Shown here in pieces: positions 25,512-35,998 of a stretch of DNA of 64,000 nucleotides. Both the position numbers and the translations under genes were made by a program. The notes under the pieces were generated by a model. It saw only the letters and a list, made by a program, of their open reading frames with translations, was not told the DNA's origin and ran no database searches. This DNA is from Cytophagales bacterium (GTDB lineage: Bacteria > Bacteroidota > Bacteroidia > Cytophagales > Bernardetiaceae), in NCBI GenBank assembly GCA_004293815.1, contig RDZD01000018.1, positions 29,452 to 93,451 on the forward strand, written 5' to 3'. Position 1 is the stretch's first letter. Every line of letters begins with the position of its first letter.

Positions 25512-28500
25512 ATGCGACTTATTAAGCTAGATATCAAAGGCTTTAAAAGTTTTGGCGACAAAGTTACAATACACTTTGATCGTGGCATAACGGGTGTGGT
25601 AGGACCGAACGGCTGTGGCAAGTCTAATGTCATAGATGCCATGCGTTGGGTTTTGGGTGAGCAAAGCACCAAAAACCTGCGTTCTGACAAGATGGATAAC
25701 ATCATTTTTAACGGAAGTGCCACTCGCAAGCCAGCCAACGCTGCCGAAGTGCATTTAACGTTTGAGAACGACCGCAATATTTTGCCAGCCGAGTATACAG
25801 ATGTGAGCATTGGCCGTCGTTATGACCGACAAGGCAACAGTGAGTATTACCTCAACAACACACTTTGTCGCCGCCGCGATATCACAGATTTGCTTCAAAA
25901 TACGGGCATTAGTGCGAGTAGCTACGCCATTATTGAGCTTAAGATGGTTGATGATATTCTCAACGACCGCGAAGGCTCGCGCAAAGCCATGATAGAAGAA
26001 GCGGCGGGTGTGGCCAAGTTCAAAGCTAAAAAAAAAGAGGCTCTTCAAAAAATGCAGGAAGTCCAAGATGATTTGGTTCGTGTAGAAGATCTTCTTGCTG
26101 AAATTATCAAAAACGTTCGTGCTTTAGAGCGACAGGCCAAAGCTGCTGAAAAAGCCCAATCTATACGCGAAAGATACAAACAACTCAGTGTGGCATTGGC
26201 CAAAAAATTAGTAAGAGCCAATACTGAAGAGTTTTTTGTACTTAACAATAAAGTACAAAACGAGCAGCAAATAAAGGCTGAATTTGTGGGGCAGATTGAA
26301 GAACAAGATAAGCTCCTAGAAGAACTCAAAGCACAAAGCAATGCTAAAGAAAATTTTCTAAACGCTAAAAAAAGTGATTTGGCAAATGTTTTTTATAAAA
26401 TCAGAACAGCCGAAGGCGACATAAAGCTAACTCAAGAAAGACTAAAGTATCTGACCGACAAAAAAGACAACTTGAGGTGGCAGATAGACCAAAATCATAA
26501 GGAAGAAATTGCCCTCATAGATAACGTACGTAAGTTAGAAGAAGACAAAACCAGTCAAGAACTTAATTACAACACTATTGAGAGGCAGTTATCAGAATTC
26601 AAAACAGTTTACGAGGGAATTCGCCAAGAAAATGACGTACTCAAAAAGGAACTGGAACAGTCAGAGCGTTATCTCAAAAACAAGCAAAATGATTTATTCT
26701 TGTTTCGGAAAGACTTTGAGGTAAAGGAGCTTAAACAAACCTCTTTCAAACAAGATTTAGAGAGAATCGCTCTGGATACTCAGGCTTTTGAAACCCAGAT
26801 AGCGGAGCTGTCTGATGCGCTTCACCAGCTCAATAGCCAAATAAATGCACAAAAAACGCTTTTGGATCAAGCGCAAGCCCACGAAGAGGCTCTTAAACAA
26901 CAAATTGCGGTTTTAGAGTCGGAGGTAGCACTCACACGCGACGAACAAGCCGCCGCGTTGCGTCGTTATGATGCCAAATTTAATGAGCTAAAACTTGCAA
27001 AAGCTCTTGCTGAAAGTCTAGAAGGGTATTCTGATGCAGTCAAATTTTTGAATGAGCAGCCACAAACACAGAAACTCTTGCTATTTTCGGAGTTGTTTAG
27101 TTGTCCTAAGCCTTACCAAGCTGCTTTGGATTTGTTTTGCGAAGCTTATGCCAACTACTTGATTGTGAGTAATGAAGAAGAAGCCATTCAAGCAATTATG
27201 AGCTTAGATAAATCGAAAGTTGGCAAAGCTCAATTTTTTGTTTTAAATCAATTTGTGACTAAGCCCTTAAGTACAGAGGCTCACATTGAAGCTAAGCAGA
27301 TTTTGGAAGTCCTCAAGTATGAAAAGAAATACGAGCCACTGCTTACCACTATTTTTCACAACGTTTGGATTACTGAAAAAGACCTACAAAACAAAGCCGT
27401 CCCGCCTCAACAAACTTGGCTCAGTACTGATGGTAAGTTTCTAAAAAAGAAAGAGTTATTGATAGGTGGTCATCCTGGCGCGGTAGATGCGAGCCGCATT
27501 GGACGCAAACAAAACGTAGAAAATCTGCAAGCTGAGCTAGAGGCTTTGCATGAGCTTTCACAAAGCTGGACAGACAGGCTCACCCAGAAAAGAACCAGCT
27601 TGCAAGAACTACAAAACGAAGTAGCTCAAAACAGCACTAAAGCTACGCAGCAGCAACTCGAGCTATATTTGCGCGAGCAGGTAGGGCTTAAAACCAAGCT
27701 AGAGCAGGTGCAAATTGCGCTAGCGAGCGTAGATGAGCGCAAAGAAGAGCTTTATGAAAAGCTGAGTGTGGTGCAGGACGACATCAAAGAACTCCGACCA
27801 AGACTCCAAAATGCAGAGATAGACAGCGATTTGGCTCAAAAACAGCTAGTTCTACTACAAGAAAAACAAGAACTTAAAGCTTCTGAACTAAGCCAAAAAC
27901 AAACACTTTTTAACGACCAAACCATTGAATATAACCGAACAAAGAATGTTATTGAGAGTATTCAAAAAGAAATAAACTTCAAAAGGAATACCTTTAAGGG
28001 CAATAAAGAACGCTCTGAACAACTCACATACGACCTGCATCAAACCGATACTGAAATTATTAGAAATAAAGCCGAGTCAGAAAGTCTTGATAGCCAACTA
28101 GCTGAACTCAGCGGTCAAAAAAAATCAGAGCAAGAGCAGGTAGCTGCTTTGGAAAGTATTTACTATGAAATGCGCGAACGGGTGGCTGACACCGAACGTT
28201 TAGTTCGCGAAATTATGCGCCAAAAAGACAATTGCGAAGCACGTCTTAGTGCGTGGCAGTCACGCATGAATGAACTAAATTTAGTTCTTACAGGTGCAAG
28301 GGAGCGTTTAAAAGCAGAGTTTGAACTGGAAATCAACGAAGAGTTTTTGGCCGTACAAGACCCAGAAGAGGACATGGACGAAAAACTGCTTACCGAAGAA
28401 ACACAAGCTCTCAAGCAGCAGCTCCAAAGGCTGGGAAACATCAACCAAACGGCATTAGAAGCCTATCAAGAAGTCAAGACAAGGCACGATTTTATTGAGT

Positions 28501-29045
28501 TGCAACGCAACGACCTGCTAGCGGCTCAGGCCACTCTAGAAAAAACCATTGAGGAAATAGACCAAATTGCCGTTCGCAGTTTTATGGAGGCTTTTGAACA
28601 GATTCGCGCTAACTTTCAAATGGTTTTTCGCTCTCTTTTCTCAGAAGAAGATAGCTGCGATCTCATTCTAACCACACCCGATACGCCTCTGGAATCTCAG
28701 ATCAATATCATTGCCAAACCCAAGGGTAAGCGGCCTTTAAGCATTAGACAACTTTCAGGGGGCGAAAAAACGCTCACTGCTACCTCTCTGTTGTTTGCGG
28801 TGTATTTGATGCGGCCAGCTCCTTTTTGCGTTTTTGATGAGGTAGATGCTCCTCTTGACGATGCCAATATTGACAAGTTCAATAACATCATCAAAAAATT
28901 TGCTCAGAACGTTCAGTTCATTATCGTAACTCACAACAAACGAACCATGGTGAGCACGGATGTTATTTTTGGTGTGACTATGGTGGAGCAGGGCGTGTCG
29001 CGTGTCATACCTATGGATCTCAAAAGATTGGCTCTAGAGCAATAG
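25512..29045 (+). CDS. smc: Chromosome segregation ATPase SMC
   Basis: Core subunit of the bacterial condensin that compacts and segregates the chromosome. In 1177 residues it has the whole SMC plan. The N-terminal ATPase half has Walker A GPNGCGKSN and VLGEQS; two long coiled coils (about 165-500 and 660-1000, rich in Gln, Glu, Lys and Leu heptads) flank a hinge at about 505-655. The C-terminal half has the signature LSGGEKTLTATSLLFA and Walker B PFCVFDEVDAPLDDAN. The hinge is divergent from the well-known Bacillus form. scpA and scpB are not in the window. No terminator is obvious between it and the YciO gene. Confidence 0.96.
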   Translation: MRLIKLDIKGFKSFGDKVTIHFDRGITGVVGPNGCGKSNVIDAMRWVLGEQSTKNLRSDKMDNIIFNGSATRKPANAAEVHLTFENDRNILPAEYTDVSIGRRYDRQGNSEYYLNNTLCRRRDITDLLQNTGISASSYAIIELKMVDDILNDREGSRKAMIEEAAGVAKFKAKKKEALQKMQEVQDDLVRVEDLLAEIIKNVRALERQAKAAEKAQSIRERYKQLSVALAKKLVRANTEEFFVLNNKVQNEQQIKAEFVGQIEEQDKLLEELKAQSNAKENFLNAKKSDLANVFYKIRTAEGDIKLTQERLKYLTDKKDNLRWQIDQNHKEEIALIDNVRKLEEDKTSQELNYNTIERQLSEFKTVYEGIRQENDVLKKELEQSERYLKNKQNDLFLFRKDFEVKELKQTSFKQDLERIALDTQAFETQIAELSDALHQLNSQINAQKTLLDQAQAHEEALKQQIAVLESEVALTRDEQAAALRRYDAKFNELKLAKALAESLEGYSDAVKFLNEQPQTQKLLLFSELFSCPKPYQAALDLFCEAYANYLIVSNEEEAIQAIMSLDKSKVGKAQFFVLNQFVTKPLSTEAHIEAKQILEVLKYEKKYEPLLTTIFHNVWITEKDLQNKAVPPQQTWLSTDGKFLKKKELLIGGHPGAVDASRIGRKQNVENLQAELEALHELSQSWTDRLTQKRTSLQELQNEVAQNSTKATQQQLELYLREQVGLKTKLEQVQIALASVDERKEELYEKLSVVQDDIKELRPRLQNAEIDSDLAQKQLVLLQEKQELKASELSQKQTLFNDQTIEYNRTKNVIESIQKEINFKRNTFKGNKERSEQLTYDLHQTDTEIIRNKAESESLDSQLAELSGQKKSEQEQVAALESIYYEMRERVADTERLVREIMRQKDNCEARLSAWQSRMNELNLVLTGARERLKAEFELEINEEFLAVQDPEEDMDEKLLTEETQALKQQLQRLGNINQTALEAYQEVKTRHDFIELQRNDLLAAQATLEKTIEEIDQIAVRSFMEAFEQIRANFQMVFRSLFSEEDSCDLILTTPDTPLESQINIIAKPKGKRPLSIRQLSGGEKTLTATSLLFAVYLMRPAPFCVFDEVDAPLDDANIDKFNNIIKKFAQNVQFIIVTHNKRTMVSTDVIFGVTMVEQGVSRVIPMDLKRLALEQ

Positions 29046-29125
29046 CGCATTGATTTCTTAGTTTTTGATAATACCCTATTGATTTTTTGAAAATTCTGTA
29101 AATACCTACTCCTAACAATTCTAAA

Positions 29126-29764
29126 ATGGCCGAACTACTTAGTATTCACCCAGATAATCCTCAAGAACGCACCCTCGAAAAAGTCATTGATTGTTTGAAG
29201 CGAGGCGGGATTATCATTTACCCAACTGACACTGTCTACGGTTTAGGCTGCGACCTCTACAACGCAAAGGCTATACAAAAGCTTTTTAAAATCAAAGGTA
29301 CAGATCCTAAAAAAGGACATTTGTCATTTATCTGCTATGACCTGAGCGACCTAAGCAAATACGCTCGCAATGTCAGCAACGGGGTATTTAAGGTAATGAA
29401 AAAAGCACTACCTGGCCCTTATACGTTTGTTCTGGAGGCTAGTCCCGAAGTGCCCAAAATTATAGATGTACGCAAGAAGCAAGTAGGAATTAGAGTACCC
29501 AACCATAATGTACCGCGCCAGATTGTAAAGATGTTAGGCAATCCTATTCTGACCACGTCTGTCAAACAAAACGATGAACTCATGGAGTACCTGACAGATC
29601 CTTACGATATACGCGAAGCATACGACGACCTTGTAGATATTGTCATTGACAGCGGTATAGGTGGCCATTTCCCCTCTACGGTGGTTAGCGGACTAGATGG
29701 TAGTTTTGAGATATTCAGGCAGGGTGTAGGCGATTTTGCACAATTTGTAGACTACGTCAGCTAA
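29126..29764 (+). CDS. YciO/YrdC/Sua5-family threonylcarbamoyl-AMP synthase-like protein
   Basis: A 212-residue protein of the Sua5/YciO/YrdC fold, which makes threonylcarbamoyl-AMP for the t6A37 modification of tRNA. Visible motifs are GIIIYPTDTVYGLGCD with the KGTDPKKGHLSFIC nucleotide loop, LPGPYTFVLEA, and VGIRVPNHNVPRQIV. The C-terminal STVVSGLDGSFEIFRQG strand closes the domain. No Sua5 C-terminal extension is present. It looks closer to YciO than to YrdC, and YciO proteins may have another role, so I leave the gene symbol open. It lies 80 bases after smc. Confidence 0.88.
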   Translation: MAELLSIHPDNPQERTLEKVIDCLKRGGIIIYPTDTVYGLGCDLYNAKAIQKLFKIKGTDPKKGHLSFICYDLSDLSKYARNVSNGVFKVMKKALPGPYTFVLEASPEVPKIIDVRKKQVGIRVPNHNVPRQIVKMLGNPILTTSVKQNDELMEYLTDPYDIREAYDDLVDIVIDSGIGGHFPSTVVSGLDGSFEIFRQGVGDFAQFVDYVS

Positions 29765-29888
29765 GATTTGGTGCATATTGTTTTTTTTAAGGCACTATAA
29801 ACTGAAGTCCCCTAAGTGGCATGTAGCTTTATCGGAAATCTGCCCTCAAACAAGCAATTGGATAATTTTGGTCTAAAAATTAAATACC

Positions 29889-31589
<1,701 letters not shown>

Positions 31590-31621
31590 AATCCTATCAT
31601 TTCTATTCCGACACAACCCAA

Positions 31622-32890
31622 ATGCCCATATTAGGCCAGCATCTCATAGCCGAATATTACGCGTGCTTGCCTGAGCTTGTTCAAAATTCAGCAGCCCTAG
31701 AGCAGGCTCTTTTAGAGGCTGCCACGCAGGCTAAAGCGGAACCTGTACACCTGACATGGCGTTTTTTTGAGCCTTATGGAATATCGGGCATACTCATCAT
31801 TGCACAAAGCCACATCAGCATTCACACTTGGCCAGAGTACGGCTTTGTGAGTGCTGATTTTTTTACTTGCGGCCAAGAAAATAGCCCTTGGATTATTTAT
31901 TCAGCACTCAAAAAAGCTCTACAGAGCCAGAGAACTGAAACCTATTTTCATTACAGAGGACAAATGGGAGAGGGGCAGGCCATTAGCTATCTGCCTGAGG
32001 GGCGACATTTTCAGCTTGCGATGCAGCAGAAGCGAACAGAGCATAAGCCTGGGCTTCGTGAACGTTGGTTTATGAGTCAGAGCCAAGACCTGCTTTTTAA
32101 TTTACAAACAGACAAAAACAAAGATTCTGTTTTGTTGTCGCGCATCAGCCCTTTTCAGAAGATTGGTCTGCATCAAAGTCATACATTGGGCAAGATTTTG
32201 GTAATCAATGACTTAGTAGTTGCTAATGAAACCGATGCCTTTGTGTTTCATGAGGCACTGACACACAGTGCTTTGCTTGCTCACCCTGCGCCCGCGCGTG
32301 TACTCGTGCTGGGTGCGGGCGAGGGCGGTAGTGTCCGAGAAGTACTTAAACACCAGGGAGTAGCACGTATCTTTGCGCAGGAACAAGATGCTATTCTTTT
32401 TGAAATTGGATATGAGTTTTTGGGTGGCAAACCATTGTCAGACCCACGTGTTGAAACCCATTTTGTAAGTAGTCAAACGTTTTTGGGTGCTTGCAAACAA
32501 GTTTTTGACGTAGTTATTGTAGATGGTATGGATACCGCCTTACAAGACCGCTATTTACAAAGTGACGCTTTCCTTGAGCAAGTTCAACATCTTTTGGCTG
32601 ATGTGTCGGTTTTAGTTTTGCCGCTGCCATCGCCTCTTACCGAATATTCAGCCTATAAAACGCTATTGGGTTTACTCAAAACCCGTTTTGCTTTTTGCGA
32701 ATGCTACTGGGCTGCTGCTAGTGCAGCTTCGGGTGGCTTGCAAGCCTTTGCACGCCTCAGAAAGGGAACTTTTGACAATCAATTTTTTAGAAAACAAGAT
32801 TGTCTTGCAATGGAAAATCAAAATTTATTTCGATATTTTAATACAGAAATTTTTCAAGCATCAAGGCATCTCCCTAGTTTTTTTAGATAA
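31622..32890 (+). CDS. Bifunctional S-adenosylmethionine decarboxylase / spermidine-synthase-like fusion
   Basis: Two polyamine-pathway enzymes in one 422-residue chain. Residues 1-125 are a prokaryotic pyruvoyl AdoMet decarboxylase (SpeD) that, aligned by eye, keeps the numbering of Thermotoga maritima SpeD: S63, H68, W70, E72 and C83, in SHISIHTWPEYG and FFTCG. The residue before the autocleavage serine is Gln62 instead of the usual Glu. Residues 150-420 match the aminopropyltransferase fold: VLVLGAGEGGSVREVLKH and FDVVIVDGMD. This half is divergent: GGGDGG is GAGEGG, the acidic substrate loop DEFxYHE reads DAFVFHE, and the adenine-contacting GDA is absent. A SpeD-SpeE fusion fits channelling of decarboxylated AdoMet, but the amine acceptor may not be putrescine. 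Confidence 0.85.
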   Translation: MPILGQHLIAEYYACLPELVQNSAALEQALLEAATQAKAEPVHLTWRFFEPYGISGILIIAQSHISIHTWPEYGFVSADFFTCGQENSPWIIYSALKKALQSQRTETYFHYRGQMGEGQAISYLPEGRHFQLAMQQKRTEHKPGLRERWFMSQSQDLLFNLQTDKNKDSVLLSRISPFQKIGLHQSHTLGKILVINDLVVANETDAFVFHEALTHSALLAHPAPARVLVLGAGEGGSVREVLKHQGVARIFAQEQDAILFEIGYEFLGGKPLSDPRVETHFVSSQTFLGACKQVFDVVIVDGMDTALQDRYLQSDAFLEQVQHLLADVSVLVLPLPSPLTEYSAYKTLLGLLKTRFAFCECYWAAASAASGGLQAFARLRKGTFDNQFFRKQDCLAMENQNLFRYFNTEIFQASRHLPSFFR

Positions 32891-32905
32891 AATCAAACAA
32901 AGTTT

Positions 32906-34081
32906 ATGAACCATCAAAACATCTTGCTTACGGGAGCCACAGGAACGGTGGGACAGCACATTTTGTTTGAGCTTTTGCGCCATTTTATAGATTTGGGCAA
33001 GGAGGGTAAAATACATTTGGTTATCAGACGCAACGCGTCCTTTTCAGCACAAGAGCGAGCGAAAGTTTTGTTGTCAAGTCCTTTTTTACCAGAGTATTTA
33101 CAGGAATTTTCGCTTGAGCAGTTACTTAGCAAAATTTTAGTGATAGATTTAGATCTTAACACGGATCTTCAGAGATTTGATTTTTGCCTCAGTGAAGCAG
33201 ACAATGTGTGTGTGATTCATTGTGCGGCCTCCACCAACCTCATGTCTTCGGAGGCTGTGGAGCATAAGATTAGGAAAGTGAACCATGAAGCTACGTTGAA
33301 CTTCCTAATGGCTTGTTCTAAATTTGCCAAAAAATTTATTTTTGTGAGCACAGCCTTCGCATGTGGAGTGCGTAGCGGACAAATAAATGATCAGTATCTT
33401 GAGCAAATCCAAACAGAATTTCGCAACCCTTATGAACGATATAAAAATCTTACGGAAAAGGCGTTAGCTAGTTTTTGTGAGGAAAATCAAATGCCTTATC
33501 AAATTCTAAGACCTAGTATTGTTTGTGGAAGGCTCTTAGACGAGACACTTTACTATACGCCTAAGTTTGATGTGTTTTATGGTTACATGAAGTTTTTCTA
33601 CAAAATCATGCAAACACCTCTGGCGGAGCTGCCCTTACGCATTGTGGCTAAGCCCGATGTGGTGCATTCAAATGTTATTCCTGTGGATTACGTAGCCAAA
33701 GTTGTTTTAAAGGTATTTGAAAGAGAGGATATTTTACAACTCAACATTGTACATCCCGAATCGGTTCCCTTGGCTAGGTCGCTTCCAGCCATGATAGGAA
33801 TAAACGGCTACGACCGATACGAAATTGTGGACAGAATGCCGCAAAGCCTGAATCCTCTTGAAAAAGCCTACTATGCAGAAGCTGGTAACGCCAATACAGC
33901 TTACTTGGCTGGCCCTTCATTTGAGTTTGATGCCTCTGCTGTTCAACAACTTGTACCTGAGCTGAGTCCGCCGAGTATTTTGGTTCACCTAGACTCGCTT
34001 TTTGAGTTTGCTACCAAATACGAGTTCAATAATCTGCTCAGATGGAAAAAGCCTGTAGTAGCTTCCTCGTTAAAGATTTAA
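32906..34081 (+). CDS. Extended SDR, thioester-reductase-like NAD(P)-dependent oxidoreductase
   Basis: A 391-residue cytoplasmic protein of the extended short-chain dehydrogenase type. The Rossmann NAD(P) site is LLTGATGTVGQHIL at about 8-21. Next come VIHCAASTNL, the FVSTAFACG strand, and the catalytic YxxxK in YERYKNLTEKA at about 175. The C-terminal half has RPSIVCG and NVIPVDYVAKVV. The profile resembles NAD_binding_4 / thioester-reductase proteins that reduce carboxyl thioesters or fatty acyl-CoA, but no carrier domain is attached, and the substrate is unknown. It starts 15 bases after the SpeD-SpeE gene. Confidence 0.8.
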   Translation: MNHQNILLTGATGTVGQHILFELLRHFIDLGKEGKIHLVIRRNASFSAQERAKVLLSSPFLPEYLQEFSLEQLLSKILVIDLDLNTDLQRFDFCLSEADNVCVIHCAASTNLMSSEAVEHKIRKVNHEATLNFLMACSKFAKKFIFVSTAFACGVRSGQINDQYLEQIQTEFRNPYERYKNLTEKALASFCEENQMPYQILRPSIVCGRLLDETLYYTPKFDVFYGYMKFFYKIMQTPLAELPLRIVAKPDVVHSNVIPVDYVAKVVLKVFEREDILQLNIVHPESVPLARSLPAMIGINGYDRYEIVDRMPQSLNPLEKAYYAEAGNANTAYLAGPSFEFDASAVQQLVPELSPPSILVHLDSLFEFATKYEFNNLLRWKKPVVASSLKI

Positions 34082-34160
34082 CAAAATATGCTCTTTAATT
34101 ATAATTTGCATCTGATTAACCAAACGCTATTTAGACGAGTTAAAACAAAATGACCTGCTT

Positions 34161-34631
34161 ATGTCTTTAAATTCTATCGTAGTCCGCGCTTGGCAACCCC
34201 AAGATATAGAAGCCGTTCATGCTCTTATCGTAGAACTGGCCATCTATGAACGCGAACCAAACGCCGTTATCAACACGCCTGCGCTCATGTTCCGCGATGG
34301 TTTTGGAGAGAATCCAATTTTTGGCTGTTTTGTGGCCGAGAAAAACAATCAGGTTGTGGGCATGGCCATTTATTATATGCGTTATTCTACTTGGAAGGGG
34401 CGTTGCCTTTATCTTGAGGACATCGTTATCACGCATAGTGAACGCCGTCAAGGCATAGGCGAACTGCTGTTTAATGCTTGTAAAGCCGAAGCTCAGCGCA
34501 GAGAATGCCGTATGATGCAATGGGCAGTGCTGGATTGGAACGAGCCAGGGATTACTTTTTACAAAAAAATTGGCGGGGTTGCTTTTGAACCTGAATGGGT
34601 TACTTGTAAGCTGTTTTTTGAACAAACCTAA
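34161..34631 (+). CDS. GNAT acetyltransferase, diamine acetyltransferase (SSAT)-like
   Basis: A 156-residue GNAT protein with strong SSAT features: YYMRYSTWKGRCLYLEDIVI, the acetyl-CoA loop RRQGIGELLFNACKAEA, MMQWAVLDWNEPGITFYKKIGG and the C-terminal W. SSAT enzymes acetylate spermidine, spermine or other amines. The placement after the SpeD-SpeE fusion suggests a link to polyamine turnover, but many bacterial members use other primary amines such as thialysine. It is 79 bases after the SDR gene and convergent with the GlmU-like gene, with seven bases between stops. Confidence 0.85.
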   Translation: MSLNSIVVRAWQPQDIEAVHALIVELAIYEREPNAVINTPALMFRDGFGENPIFGCFVAEKNNQVVGMAIYYMRYSTWKGRCLYLEDIVITHSERRQGIGELLFNACKAEAQRRECRMMQWAVLDWNEPGITFYKKIGGVAFEPEWVTCKLFFEQT

Positions 34632-34638
34632 AATAAAA

Positions 34639-35841
34639 TCAATTGGTCTGTGTCGCTTTGGCCATATCAAATTCTGCCTTGAGTGCTTTGATATACTCAG
34701 GGGTGAGCGTCTGGACACGCCTTTTCATAACAGTGTCTAGTGTTTGCAAAAAGTCTTGCCAGCGATTGAACGTTTTATGAACACCTCTGTGCCATAGAAA
34801 AGGTTCAAAGTATTTGCATTTGAAATCAGTTTCTATGACGTTGGCGGCTGTGCCCAGAACGCAGCCTGTATTGAGCATGACACCAATAGCTGTTTTGGCA
34901 TGATCGCCAATAATTGGCCCACAGAACAATTGCCCACTGTCAATGGTAGTTTTCTCAAGGTCTGACCACACTTTCACGCTGCTATAATTGTTTTTAAGGT
35001 TAGAGCCAGTGGTAAGCGCACCCAGATTGCACCACTCGCCTACAAGCGCATTGCCCAAGAAACCTTCATGTCCTTTGTTGGAGTAAGCTTGGAAAACAAC
35101 ATTCGAGACTTCTCCCCCCACCTTGCAGAAAGGCCCTATGGTACTGTCGCCCCGTAGTTTAGTGCCGCAGTTGAGTGTAGCACCTTCTCCAAGAGCGGCG
35201 GCTCCGCGAACTATACACCCTTCTTCAATCCGCGCCCCTCTAGCCAAGTAGATGGGGCCTTTGTCTGCATTTAGCGTACTGGCTAGCACACTAGCACCTT
35301 CTTCTAAAAAAATCTGGCTTGGATTGTAAACCTGTGTGTGTGGGTCTTGAATTGGTGCAGAACGTCTTCCCTTAGTAATGCGTTCAAAATCAGCAATAAG
35401 CTCGGCTCTATTGTACAAGAAAATATGCCATGGACGAAGTAAAAAACGCATGGCCTGATGTGGTAAAGCCAAAGATTTTTTGTTACGCACTTTTAGCCAA
35501 GCCGTATAGAGTTCTTGAGTATCTGCAAAGGCGGCATTTGTTTTCCATGCAATCAATTGTTCTTCTTGAACCAACGCTTCTTCCTGTTGTAAATTTTGAA
35601 TAGCGTTCCAAATATCAAGGCTGGGACAAATAGCAGAATTGATGTAAATTCCACCTTGGGGTTGCGCATTATAAAGCGGTTGAAGATGTGCAGAAGTCTG
35701 TATAAGACATTTATGTTTGCTGATTTGTATCCACTTTTCTTGTATGCTAAAGATACCCACTCGCAAGCTTGCAATAGCCTTGAGAGCAGTAAGTGGGCGC
35801 AAAGCTATACTGATAGCAGGCGAGTCGGCGAGTATAAGCAT
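34639..35841 (-). CDS. GlmU-like protein with left-handed beta-helix domain
   Basis: A 400-residue protein of a Bacteroidota family annotated as putative sugar-nucleotidyltransferase or GlmU-like. The N-terminal part (about 1-180) is not the standard uridylyltransferase: the GxGTRM nucleotide loop is missing. The C-terminal part (about 190-340) is a left-handed parallel beta-helix with repeating hexads such as ARIEEGCIVRGAAALGEGAT, as in GlmU acetyltransferase domains. It has HEGFLGNALVGEWCNLGALTTGSNLKNNYS, a typical GlmU-type acetyltransferase segment. A role in amino-sugar metabolism is likely, reaction unproven. Start ATG 35841 (MLILADSP) preferred over ATG 35871. Confidence 0.8.
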   Translation of the reverse strand: MLILADSPAISIALRPLTALKAIASLRVGIFSIQEKWIQISKHKCLIQTSAHLQPLYNAQPQGGIYINSAICPSLDIWNAIQNLQQEEALVQEEQLIAWKTNAAFADTQELYTAWLKVRNKKSLALPHQAMRFLLRPWHIFLYNRAELIADFERITKGRRSAPIQDPHTQVYNPSQIFLEEGASVLASTLNADKGPIYLARGARIEEGCIVRGAAALGEGATLNCGTKLRGDSTIGPFCKVGGEVSNVVFQAYSNKGHEGFLGNALVGEWCNLGALTTGSNLKNNYSSVKVWSDLEKTTIDSGQLFCGPIIGDHAKTAIGVMLNTGCVLGTAANVIETDFKCKYFEPFLWHRGVHKTFNRWQDFLQTLDTVMKRRVQTLTPEYIKALKAEFDMAKATQTN

Positions 35842-35998
35842 AAAATGAATACGTTTTGAACAGAGAAACAAGAAGGCTTGTGTGAGCTACACACCAGCGA
35901 CTCAAAAATACAGAATTGATTCCAGATGAGCAAACGTAAAATACTTGTTCAGAAGATCTTCTTTAGCATGACTGTAATGCACAATGGGTTCTAAGCAA

